Of a DNA stretch of 27,248 bases, positions 1-7,406 are shown in pieces. The DNA is taken from contig CAZLZZ010000030.1 of the NCBI GenBank assembly GCA_964564165.1, positions 1-27,248 on the forward strand, written 5' to 3'. This DNA comes from NORP309 sp964564165 (lineage in GTDB: Bacteria; Pseudomonadota; Gammaproteobacteria; Xanthomonadales; Marinicellaceae). The first letter of the stretch is position 1; each line of letters opens with the position of its first letter. Made by a program: the position numbers and the translations under genes. The notes beneath the pieces are model-generated. The model was not told the origin of the DNA, did no database searches, and saw only the letters and a list, made by a program, of their open reading frames with translations.

Positions 1-305
1 GAGAATTGTTAGGGGTTATCGGCTTACATTTGTTTGATAAGAAAAATGATGTGGGTAATGTTGGCTATTGGATGAATACTAAACACACAGGTCAGGGTTA
101 TTGTACGGCAGCACTCAAGTTGTTGGTAAAAAACTCCCTAAAACCACTTAATCTCATTCGCATTGAGGTGATTGTTGCAATAAAAAATATTGGCAGTCAA
201 AAGGTTGCAGAAAAAGCCGGTGCAAAATACGAAGCCAGATTAAAAAACCGTATCCGTCTTAATGGCGGTGCAACCGATGCTAAGATGTATGTTTTTTTTA
301 ATTAG
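1..305 (+). CDS. GNAT-family N-acetyltransferase, 3' part only
   Basis: The reading frame is open from the first base of the window, so the gene is cut at its 5' end; the TTG at position 6 is not a credible start. About 100 residues remain. They show the second half of a RimJ/RimL-like GNAT fold: a strand ending in a glycine (LLGVIGLH), then GYWM, then the acetyl-CoA loop region (HTGQGYCTAALKLL), then IEVIVAIKNIGSQKVAEKAG, which is the N-x-x-S-x-x-x-x-E-K-x-G pattern of this family. Such enzymes move an acetyl group from acetyl-CoA to an amine on a protein terminus or small molecule; the substrate cannot be told from this fragment. The gene converges on the cyanophycin locus and shows no functional tie to it. 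Confidence 0.8.
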   Translation, partial: ELLGVIGLHLFDKKNDVGNVGYWMNTKHTGQGYCTAALKLLVKNSLKPLNLIRIEVIVAIKNIGSQKVAEKAGAKYEARLKNRIRLNGGATDAKMYVFFN

Positions 306-391
306 GTATTTGGCTGATTATTAGCCGTCAATTAACTTGACCAATTTGACGAGAACTTATCCAGGCACTGAGGGGCTATTGTGTTGCGTGA

Positions 392-2089
392 TCAATCTGT
401 CAAATCATTCAATAAATCAAGTACCTTGTTTCTGTTATCTAAAGCCAGTAATAACAATAAATCACCAGATTTTGCCCAGTCAATCGCCTTTTGAGAACCT
501 ACAACGGTATCATCTGCATGAATTATCTGGGTTTCTTGCATACCGTGTTTTATAGCTAGTTTGTGAATTAGCTTGGGTATTTCACCCGATTTTCTGCCGC
601 GCAAATTGGATTTCATCTCGCAAATGACCAGTTTGTCAGGTTTTGCTTTTAAGGCAGACTTAACTAGCCCTTCGATAAGTTCGTCAGTTCTGTCGCCGGC
701 TTGTCCGATGAGTACCAATCGACGCTTGGCTCGCATGTTTTTTATGGTCTGCGCCATTAAACCTAAGCCGTGTTCATTGTGAGCAAAGTCGACTATGGCT
801 CTGATGCCGTTGAATTCAAATAAATTACCACGCCCCGGGTTGTTTTCTGGGGAGCTATCAAAGTCCTGTAGGCCTTGAGCGATGGTTTTATTTTCAAAGC
901 CCATGGACTTGCACATTGCAGTTACTGCTAGGGCATTGTGGACATTGTGTTTGGCGGCACCATTAAATGTAATGGGTATGTTGTTTATATCTGTAATGAT
1001 TTCTTTGATATTTTCGGTTTGATAAACAATGTGGTTGTTTTCAATAAAACATACTTTGCCACCCTTCTGTAGGTGTTTTACAATCACAGGATTGTCTGCA
1101 AACCACGAAAACCAAACTATTGTATTGTCCAAGGTTTTGGCAAATTCCACACTGCCTTTATCATCGGCGTTGAGGATTAAATCTTGCTCTGTATTGATGG
1201 CTTGTCTAACGGTAAATTTGGCTTCAACCATGTCTTGCAAAGTGTTGATGCCATATTCGCCCAAATGGTCTTCGGCAACATTGGTCACTACTACACAAGT
1301 GGCTTGGTTGATTCCGAGTCCGCGCCGCAACATGCCACCACGTGCCACTTCAAGAAATGCGGTTTGGGTTTGTGGGTGACGAAGTAGGGTGCGCGCGCCG
1401 CCTGGGCCTGAATAATCGCCAGTGTCTAGAATAGTTTCTCCAACGCGAATATAGTCGGTTGAAGTAATGCCGCATCTTAAACCAGCAGCTTTAACGACTG
1501 AACTGGCCAGTCGGACCGTGGTAGATTTGCCATTGGTTCCAGTAACCATAGCAACCGGAATGTCTTTGATGGAAGCCCAATCAATATCTTGGACTTTGGG
1601 TAACTCATTAACCGGATAAACTTGGCAAGTTTTTCCATAACCCAAAGAAATAAGGTCGTCATCGAATAAGAATTTAACCTGGCGTTCTACCGCTGCTTCT
1701 TGTAAATCGATTAATGCAGGGTTGAGTTCTTCTTGCATGATTCCTTCAAGAATGTAAATAGCTCTTTCCAAATCGAAGGCAGTTGATGTCAACTCACAAA
1801 CCGTCATATCCCATGCTGTTTCGGTAACCTCAGTTGCCGCGTATAAACAATCAATAGGAGCAGATATAACCAAGCTAACACCGCCTTTATATTGGCGGGT
1901 AGTAATATATTCGGCGTCCCACCCAATAAACCCAAGTAATGAACGGCAATGTTTTATCCACAAAGAGACTATTTTATCTTTATTGATGTCATCAATTTCT
2001 ACATCTAATATTGCACCCGCTTTATCCCAAAATATGTTAGGGCCAGTTAGGCGGCGTGAGTCGGTTATTGTTGGTGTTATTTTTTCCAT
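392..2089 (-). CDS. CphA-like Mur ligase without ATP-grasp domain (CphA' type)
   Basis: 565 residues. The C-terminal 390 residues are a complete Mur-ligase module: P-loop TGTNGKST (183-190), LEVARGGMLRRGLG (246-259), TNVAEDHLG (269-277), LNADD, HNVHN (381-385) and DFAHNEHG (434-441), the counterpart of the DYxHNP loop. Residues 1-165 look like the N-terminal domain of cyanophycin synthetase: the stretch near 131-152 (EAAVERQVKF... LISLGYGK) lines up by eye with EQRNIPWLRL... LVQFGHGK in the neighbouring CphA. The ATP-grasp domain that separates the two in CphA is absent. In CphA the Mur module adds Arg to the Asp side chain and the ATP-grasp module extends the backbone, so this protein could at most do the side-chain step or modify existing polymer; that is inference. 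It lies 123 bp after cphA with no clear Shine-Dalgarno. Similar second synthetase-like genes accompany cphA in other Proteobacteria. Confidence 0.8.
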   Translation of the reverse strand: MEKITPTITDSRRLTGPNIFWDKAGAILDVEIDDINKDKIVSLWIKHCRSLLGFIGWDAEYITTRQYKGGVSLVISAPIDCLYAATEVTETAWDMTVCELTSTAFDLERAIYILEGIMQEELNPALIDLQEAAVERQVKFLFDDDLISLGYGKTCQVYPVNELPKVQDIDWASIKDIPVAMVTGTNGKSTTVRLASSVVKAAGLRCGITSTDYIRVGETILDTGDYSGPGGARTLLRHPQTQTAFLEVARGGMLRRGLGINQATCVVVTNVAEDHLGEYGINTLQDMVEAKFTVRQAINTEQDLILNADDKGSVEFAKTLDNTIVWFSWFADNPVIVKHLQKGGKVCFIENNHIVYQTENIKEIITDINNIPITFNGAAKHNVHNALAVTAMCKSMGFENKTIAQGLQDFDSSPENNPGRGNLFEFNGIRAIVDFAHNEHGLGLMAQTIKNMRAKRRLVLIGQAGDRTDELIEGLVKSALKAKPDKLVICEMKSNLRGRKSGEIPKLIHKLAIKHGMQETQIIHADDTVVGSQKAIDWAKSGDLLLLLALDNRNKVLDLLNDLTD

Positions 2090-2156
2090 TTTAAGTTATT
2101 TATTTGAGTGTAGGCTCTTAAGGGTGATAGATTTATGGAGATAAATTAAGCATGCA

Positions 2157-2168
2157 GGACTAAAGTCC
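2157..2168. repeat. short hairpin in cphA / cphA-like intergenic region
   Basis: The 123-bp gap between the two synthetase genes holds the inverted repeat GGAC-TAAA-GTCC, followed at 2169-2184 by CGATTCCAATATGAGT. The order GACTAAAG then ATATGAGT recurs in the larger palindrome at 5893-5982, with about 20 of 27 aligned positions equal. It may be a worn copy of the same dispersed repeat. The stem is only 4 bp, so a structural role is doubtful. Confidence 0.4.
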
Positions 2169-2212
2169 CGATTCCAATATGAGTTTGCTTTGCAAGGCTA
2201 TATGACTCAATT

Positions 2213-5024
2213 TCAATCCCCATCTTCTTCAATTCTTGCCAATCTTACTCCGCGTTCGTCTTTGATCAAATCCATAGATTCTATAAATTCTTTTTCGTCT
2301 TGGTTGATAATCACACTGGATATGTGGGTGTCATTTGATGGTTCGCTGGGTTTTTGGTTTTCAGTGTTAAATCCAATGATTTGTTTCCAACTGCGGGTAA
2401 TGTCATCGCCAAAGATTAATACCAAATCACCTTCTTGGGCTTGTTGCAAGGCGGTTTCTATGGCTTGTGTTTCATCAGATACAATTTGTGTGTTTTGTTC
2501 TTTTACACCAGATTCTATTAACTGTTGTTGTAACATCAGAGGCACTTCGCGTTCATCGCGACCACGGCGATTGTCATCGGCTTTTAAAATATAACAATCA
2601 AAATGACCAGCAGCTTCTTGGGCAATGGCGCGAATGTCTTCATCGCGTCTATCGCCAGGTGCTGCTAAAACCACCGTTTTCTTGCCATTGACTTCAAAGC
2701 GATCGATGGTTTGGCAAACCACNNNNNNNNNNNNNNNNNNNNNNNNNNNNNNNNNNNNNNATGACTTTAAATGCATGCTCGTCATATTGATTCATGCGGC
2801 CTGGTGCTTGGAAAAAGGTCGAGTCAAAGGTACGCAGACCGTGTTTTATTTCTTCTAACTCTTTGTTCATTGAATAGGCAAGGGCCGCTGCAAACATGGC
2901 ATTTTGCACATTGTGCGTGGCTTTGCCTTCGATGGTGGCGGGGATTAAATGTGTCCACAACAAGGGAATATGTGCGCCATTGTCATAAATGGTAATCATG
3001 TCGCCATTGATGCCTTGTTCTAAAACAAATGCCATGCCTCCTTGGTTGATGTGTTCCTTGACCAGTAAATGCCCCGGATTCATGGTGATATAACAGACTT
3101 TTTTGGCCTTGGTATAATCGGCCATTTGCAAACACAAATGATCATCTGCGTTAAGTATTGCCACGTCTTTGGCAACTTCAACAACCACACGTTTGGCTTG
3201 TGCTAATTGTTCCAAGGTGTTAATGCCTTTAATGCCCAAATGATCGGATGAAATATTTAGACAGGCCGAAACATTGGTTGAGCCATAACCCAACCCAGCA
3301 CGCACAATACCGCCTCGCGCTGTTTCTAATACTGCAATATCCACCGTAGGATCTCGCAATACAATGTGTGATGCCATTGGCCCTGTCATGTCACCTTTTA
3401 CCGTTAAACGGCCATCAATATATACCCCTTCGGTTGAGGTGTTGCCTACTATGTGCCCGCAAGATTTTAAAATATGAGACAACATTCTTGCCGTTGTTGT
3501 TTTGCCATTGGTACCAGTAATGGCCGCTATAGGAATGCGACTGGGTGAGCCTTCGGGGAACAACATGTCCATCACTTTGCCTGCCACATCGCGAGATTTT
3601 CCTTCTGAAGGGGCTACGTGCATTCTAAAACCCGGTGCGGCGTTAACTTCACAAATACCGCCACCAATGTCTTTGTAAGATTGTGATATGTCATCGGTTA
3701 AGAAGTCAACACCACCGACATCAAGACCCACTGCCATTACTGCACGTTCTGCCATGGCTCGGTTATCAGGATGAACTTCGTCTGTTACATCAATGGCTGT
3801 TCCACCTGTTGAAAGATTGGCTGTTGAGCGCAAATAAAAGACTTCATCTTTGGGCAGTACAGTATCTCGTGTGTGTCCAGCTTCTTCAATGAGCAATTTG
3901 GCTTGCCTATCAAACTCTAGATTGGTTAAGACTTTTTCATGTCCAACACCACGTCTTGGATCGGAGTTGACTATTTCAACCAATTGTTCAATGGTTTTTT
4001 CTCCATCACCGATTACATGACCTGGCACACGTTTAGCAACAGCTACTAATTCACCATTAACCACCAACATTCTGTGGTCATAACCTGTTATCATGGATTC
4101 AATTAATATCGCTCGTGAATTGCCATTTTCCCTAGCGAATTGGAATGCTGATTCAATTTCATTGTCTTGGTTGATATCAATGGTGATACCACGACCATGA
4201 TTTCCATCCAGTGGTTTGACCACAACAGGATAGCCCATGCGCCTAGCTATACGAACCGCTTGGCGCTCAGAATAAACCAATTCTTGTCTGGGCAATGGCA
4301 GCCCTAAATCTTTGAGTAATTTATGGGTGTCTTCTTTGTCACAGGAAATTTCAACCGCAATATGGGTGGTTTTGGAAGTAATAGTGGCTTGAATACGCTG
4401 TTGGTATTTGCCATGACCAAATTGAACCAGTGAGTATTCATTTAAACGCAGCCACGGAATATTGCGTTGTTCGGCGGCTTTGACAATTGAAGCGGTTGAT
4501 GGTCCTAATTCTTTGCGTTGTGCAAAGCGGATAAAGTCAGTAATTTCTTCGTCAAATTTAAAACCTTCATCCATATATTCTTTTAACTGTAATTTTAGAT
4601 CGCTAGGCAGAAGTGAATACAATAACTGTCTAGCAATGCGGGCTGCTTCCAATCCAACATCGCGCTGTTTGTATTGAAATACCATATTGTAACAACCGGC
4701 TTGCCCTTCAATTGAACGGGTTTTACCAAATGTAACGTCAGAACCAGCCATGTTTTGTAATTCTAATATGGCATGTTCTAAAATATGCCCCATCCATGTG
4801 CCACCGTCTTCTTTTAAACGGCGAATAAAGCCACCTTCGGTGCCATAAGAACACCCGTGTTCTTGTAATCCTGGTAATGCTTTGACTAATCCATCAATAA
4901 AGCTATCGCCAATTTTTGCACTGGGCCATTCTTCTAAAACACCTAAGTCTAATTGTTGTCGAATGACAGGAAAATGGGCATATAAATTAGGTCCTACATA
5001 GACGTTGGTAGATAGTATTTTCAT
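2213..5024 (-). CDS. cphA: cyanophycin synthetase CphA (interrupted by assembly gap)
   Basis: Makes cyanophycin, the multi-L-arginyl-poly-L-aspartate reserve polymer, from Asp, Arg and ATP in the cytoplasm. The N-terminal domain covers about residues 1-215 (WMGHILEHAILELQ at 77-90), the ATP-grasp domain about 221-480 (VVVKPLDGNHGRGI at 267-280; ICEVNAAPG near 457-465), and the Mur-ligase domain runs from 490 on (P-loop TGTNGKTT 503-510, ETARGGIVRAGLG, SSDHLG, LNADD). After FKV the sequence enters 38 N and resumes at VVCQTIDRFEVNG and AAPGDRRDEDI. The two sides are in different frames (2774 known bases, so 37 or 40 N would restore frame); the missing piece should hold the DYxHNP loop. I read this as one intact gene of about 937 residues with a mis-sized gap. 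A weak AGAGAA lies before the ATG. cphB ends 29 bp upstream, so the two are probably cotranscribed. Confidence 0.95.
2723..2760. other. assembly gap (38 N) inside cphA
   Basis: An unbroken run of 38 N. The reading frames on the two sides of it differ by one base, while both sides match consecutive parts of the same CphA Mur-ligase domain. The gap length is therefore an estimate rather than a measured distance, and the apparent frameshift should not be taken as biological. Confidence 0.99.
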
Positions 5025-5053
5025 TTTTTATTCTCTATTTTTACTCTTTATTT

Positions 5054-5872
5054 CTATTCCGCAAAAGCTTCTCTTGTATTGATGTCATATTTTGCACCCT
5101 CTCCCAAGACATGGACTTTCATGCCAATTAAGGTGATAGTATCATGGTGCCTGGCATCGTGCATGGATGAGTGGCTTAGTTCTGATGGGTCAACTACGGT
5201 AATAGCACCAGCTCCGATTACTTCAAAAACACCTTGGGGTGAAATAAAGGCAGCGGTATCTTCATCGATTCCAATGCCTGAAATAAACGGATTGTAGGAT
5301 AGGGCAGTCATTAATCTTCCTATTCTATCACGTTGTCTAAAGTGTTGGTCGATGATTAATTTATTGGTTAAGCCCAGTCCTGGGGCCATGGTTACGCCAT
5401 CTTCAGTTGGTGTTGGTCCAGATCGCCCGCCTGCTATCATGTGTTCGGTAACAATGGCAGCACCAGCTGAAGTGCCTGCTACATGTACGCCTTGGACATT
5501 TAATGAACGGATTAATTTAGCCACAGGCGTACCACCTAATATGGTTGATAAGCGCAATTGATTGCCGCCAGTGATAAAAATACCTGTTGCACGCTTTAAC
5601 TTGCCTTGGATGCGTTCTTTAAAACAGTCCTCGCGTTCATCCACACTAATATACATGGCTTTTCCGCCCAGTCCTTCAAAAATATCAACGTATCTAGGAC
5701 CAGTGTCTTCTAATTGAGAAGCGGTTGGAATGATTAGAATTTTGGCATCATCACCACCTGATAATTCCCAAAAACGGTGTAAAATCTTCATGTCATTTTC
5801 TTTGTCTTCTGCACCGCCAATTGGAATAATCCAACCGCGATCTACGTTTTCAACTGCTGTTGCAGGGCACAT
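5054..5872 (-). CDS. cphB: cyanophycinase CphB (peptidase family S51)
   Basis: Serine exopeptidase that cuts cyanophycin to beta-Asp-Arg dipeptides in the cytoplasm. 272 residues, the usual length. The nucleophile elbow GTSAGA places the catalytic serine at residue 135; TGGNQLRL (101-108) and IIDQHFRQRDRIGRL (from 173) are the other family hallmarks, and IIPIGGAEDK opens the fold. There is no signal peptide, which fits an intracellular enzyme and not the secreted CphE type. A GGAG Shine-Dalgarno (plus-strand 5878-5881) sits 5 bases before the ATG at 5872 and supports this start. It precedes cphA by 29 bp and follows iadA across a 113-bp gap with a palindrome. Confidence 0.96.
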   Translation of the reverse strand: MCPATAVENVDRGWIIPIGGAEDKENDMKILHRFWELSGGDDAKILIIPTASQLEDTGPRYVDIFEGLGGKAMYISVDEREDCFKERIQGKLKRATGIFITGGNQLRLSTILGGTPVAKLIRSLNVQGVHVAGTSAGAAIVTEHMIAGGRSGPTPTEDGVTMAPGLGLTNKLIIDQHFRQRDRIGRLMTALSYNPFISGIGIDEDTAAFISPQGVFEVIGAGAITVVDPSELSHSSMHDARHHDTITLIGMKVHVLGEGAKYDINTREAFAE

Positions 5873-5892
5873 ATTTTCTCCAAGTATTCGAT

Positions 5893-5982
5893 ACTCATAT
5901 CGGGTAGTTTGCTTTAGCCAACATGATTTTTATAAAACCGTTGGTTTTATTGGCTGACTAAAGCCAGCTATCCGATATGAGT
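5893..5982. repeat. nested palindromic element between iadA and cphB
   Basis: Outer arms ACTCATATCGGGTAG (5893-5907) and CTATCCGATATGAGT (5968-5982) are inverted with one mismatch in 15. Inside them GCTTTAGCCAA (5911-5921) pairs with TTGGCT/TAAAGC (5950-5955 and 5959-5964) across a 3-base bulge, and at the centre ATAAAACC-GTT-GGTTTTAT forms a perfect 8-bp hairpin (5932-5950). The whole 90 bp can fold into one long hairpin in either strand and fills most of the iadA-cphB gap. It could be a dispersed repeat (REP- or MITE-like), an mRNA processing or attenuation site, or both; the T-run at 5983-5988 lies on the plus side and so would serve plus-strand, not operon, termination. Confidence 0.75.
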
Positions 5983-5985
5983 TTT

Positions 5986-7149
5986 TTATTGTTCAAAACT
6001 ACCAAACTTGATAGTTTCATAATTTTTCTGATGCCATTGTCCCAATGCCATCACAGATTCTATTTTGTTGTCATCATCCAATATGACTAAGTCGGCATCA
6101 TTGCCAACTTTGATTTGTCCTTTGTTGTGAAAGCGCAATAATTGTGCGACATTACTGGTAAATGGCGCAATGACCTCTTCAAGTTTAAAGCCTTCATCCA
6201 AAAGCTCTTTAATACAACCGCTTAATAAAGTACAACGACCATAATCCAAATGTAGCAATTCACCTTGCTTATCAAAATGTGGCAAGCAACCACCTCCATC
6301 AGATGAAATGGTTAATTTGCTTTGATCAAACCCACCCTGATGGTACTTTCTAAAGGACTCAGCCGCTGAATATTCTTCTTCGCTTTCGCTGGGTGGAAAT
6401 GCAGTAATATCAATACTAATCCCGCGTTTGGTTAATTCGCAGGCTTGTTCAAATAAAGGGATATTGCGATTACAATGGGTTGGATTTAACACTCTAGGAG
6501 GGATTTCTGTTTCATCCAGTAGTTTTTCAAGCAAGTCCAAGCCCCGTTTTCCATCTCCCAAATGAAAGTGTAAGATGCCTGCTTTGCCTGTCATTAAACC
6601 TGCCACATGCACGTCTCCTGCAATTCGAGCCACTTCATCAAATGTGGGTTGTGAAGATCGGTGATCAGAAATTGCCAATTCACCAACACCAATTATGGGT
6701 TCTATATGTAGCATGTCTTTGCGCACACAATCGGTCAAAGTATTTAAGGGAACGTGATAACCACCTGTGTAGCACCAAGCACTGATTCCTTCTTCGCGCA
6801 GTGCATAAACTTGGGCGATTACCGATGAAGTATTGCGGGTGGTATCATCGGTGCCAAGTAGGCCGACAACTGTTGTAACACCTGCTTTTGTATATTGGCT
6901 AAGGTTAATGGCAGGTACTTTGGTTTTGAAACCCGCTTCACCACCACCACCGGTGATGTGAGCATGGCCATCGACCAGCCCAGGAATGAGTCTTTTTCCC
7001 GCAAAATCAATATCAGAAGCCAATAAATTTTGATCAATTTCTATGGCATTTTTAGAAATAGCGACAATCTTTCCAGCAGCAATCAATAGGTGGCAAATTC
7101 CCATGGCAGCAGGTGCATAAATTTCGACATTGCTAAGGCGATGAATCAT
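5986..7149 (-). CDS. iadA: beta-aspartyl (isoaspartyl) dipeptidase IadA
   Basis: 387-residue amidohydrolase of peptidase family M38; splits beta-Asp-X dipeptides, here the beta-Asp-Arg released by cyanophycinase, giving free Asp and Arg. Visible motifs: GLVDGHAHITGGGGE with the metal-binding His62 and His64, GVGELAISDHRSSQPT (154-169), LHFHLGDG, NPTHCNRN, and SSDGGGCLP carrying the late metal-site aspartate; NDADLVILD closes the composite beta-sandwich. The segment where some relatives have a carboxylated bridging lysine reads GVGEL here, so a glutamate may take that place; this is my alignment by eye. No clear Shine-Dalgarno precedes the ATG. As the first gene of the minus-strand cluster it makes the locus a full synthesis-and-recovery unit. 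Confidence 0.93.
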   Translation of the reverse strand: MIHRLSNVEIYAPAAMGICHLLIAAGKIVAISKNAIEIDQNLLASDIDFAGKRLIPGLVDGHAHITGGGGEAGFKTKVPAINLSQYTKAGVTTVVGLLGTDDTTRNTSSVIAQVYALREEGISAWCYTGGYHVPLNTLTDCVRKDMLHIEPIIGVGELAISDHRSSQPTFDEVARIAGDVHVAGLMTGKAGILHFHLGDGKRGLDLLEKLLDETEIPPRVLNPTHCNRNIPLFEQACELTKRGISIDITAFPPSESEEEYSAAESFRKYHQGGFDQSKLTISSDGGGCLPHFDKQGELLHLDYGRCTLLSGCIKELLDEGFKLEEVIAPFTSNVAQLLRFHNKGQIKVGNDADLVILDDDNKIESVMALGQWHQKNYETIKFGSFEQ

Positions 7150-7278
7150 TGAAATGATGTAAATATTAGAAAACTTAATATTACAACAATGGTTTGTTTA
7201 ACTCTAGTTATAAAACACAAATCATACATTTTATTGAGCCGGTATGTTTATTCCAAATATTTTTGGTAACTTAAATAA

Positions 7279-7406
7279 TGACCTTATAAGAATAATTGAC
7301 CGGATTCATTGAAAATGACCGGATAAAAGTATAATATAGCCAAATTATGAAGAAAAATGACCGAAAAAGCCTAATTTTACAGGTGTTAAACTCAAAAAAT
7401 GACCGG
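7279..7406. promoter_or_regulatory. TGACCG direct-repeat array over the fic promoter and start
   Basis: The word TGACC(GG) occurs five times in one orientation: 7279 (TGACCTT, imperfect), 7297 (TGACCGG), 7316 (TGACCGG), 7358 (TGACCGA) and 7400 (TGACCGG). Spacings are 18, 19, 42 and 42 bases, the last two near four helical turns. Three copies are upstream, one of them inside the putative promoter spacer, and two are in codons 4-6 and 18-20 of the following gene, where both spell Asn-Asp-Arg. The next gene begins with a winged-helix-like domain, so an autoregulatory operator is the simplest reading. Binding is not shown by sequence alone. Confidence 0.65.
7309..7335 (+). promoter_or_regulatory. 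candidate sigma70-type promoter of the fic-like gene
   Basis: TTGAAA (7309-7314), a 15-bp spacer and a consensus TATAAT (7330-7335). The start codon follows 11 bases after the -10 box, and nothing resembling a Shine-Dalgarno lies between, so the transcript would be leaderless or nearly so. One TGACCGG repeat sits inside the spacer. Confidence 0.55.

Noticed and set aside
305..391. Terminator between the GNAT fragment and the Mur ligase gene
   Set aside because: GGCT-GATTATT-AGCC is a 4-bp stem without a following T-run on either strand; too weak to call.
1029..1379. Plus-strand open frames inside the cyanophycin genes
   Set aside because: They lie antisense to strongly conserved coding sequence, have no recognisable motifs and no ribosome-binding site.
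2213..2785. Separate 190-residue gene at the end of cphA
   Set aside because: Its sequence is the C-terminal part of the CphA Mur-ligase domain, and its apparent start lies on the other side of the N gap.
7150..7278. Promoter of the iadA-cph cluster
   Set aside because: The region is AT-rich with several partial -10 matches on the minus strand but no pair of hexamers at proper spacing.
7279..7406. CRISPR-like repeats
   Set aside because: Repeat words are 7 bases, spacings uneven, and two copies are codons of a gene; no array structure.
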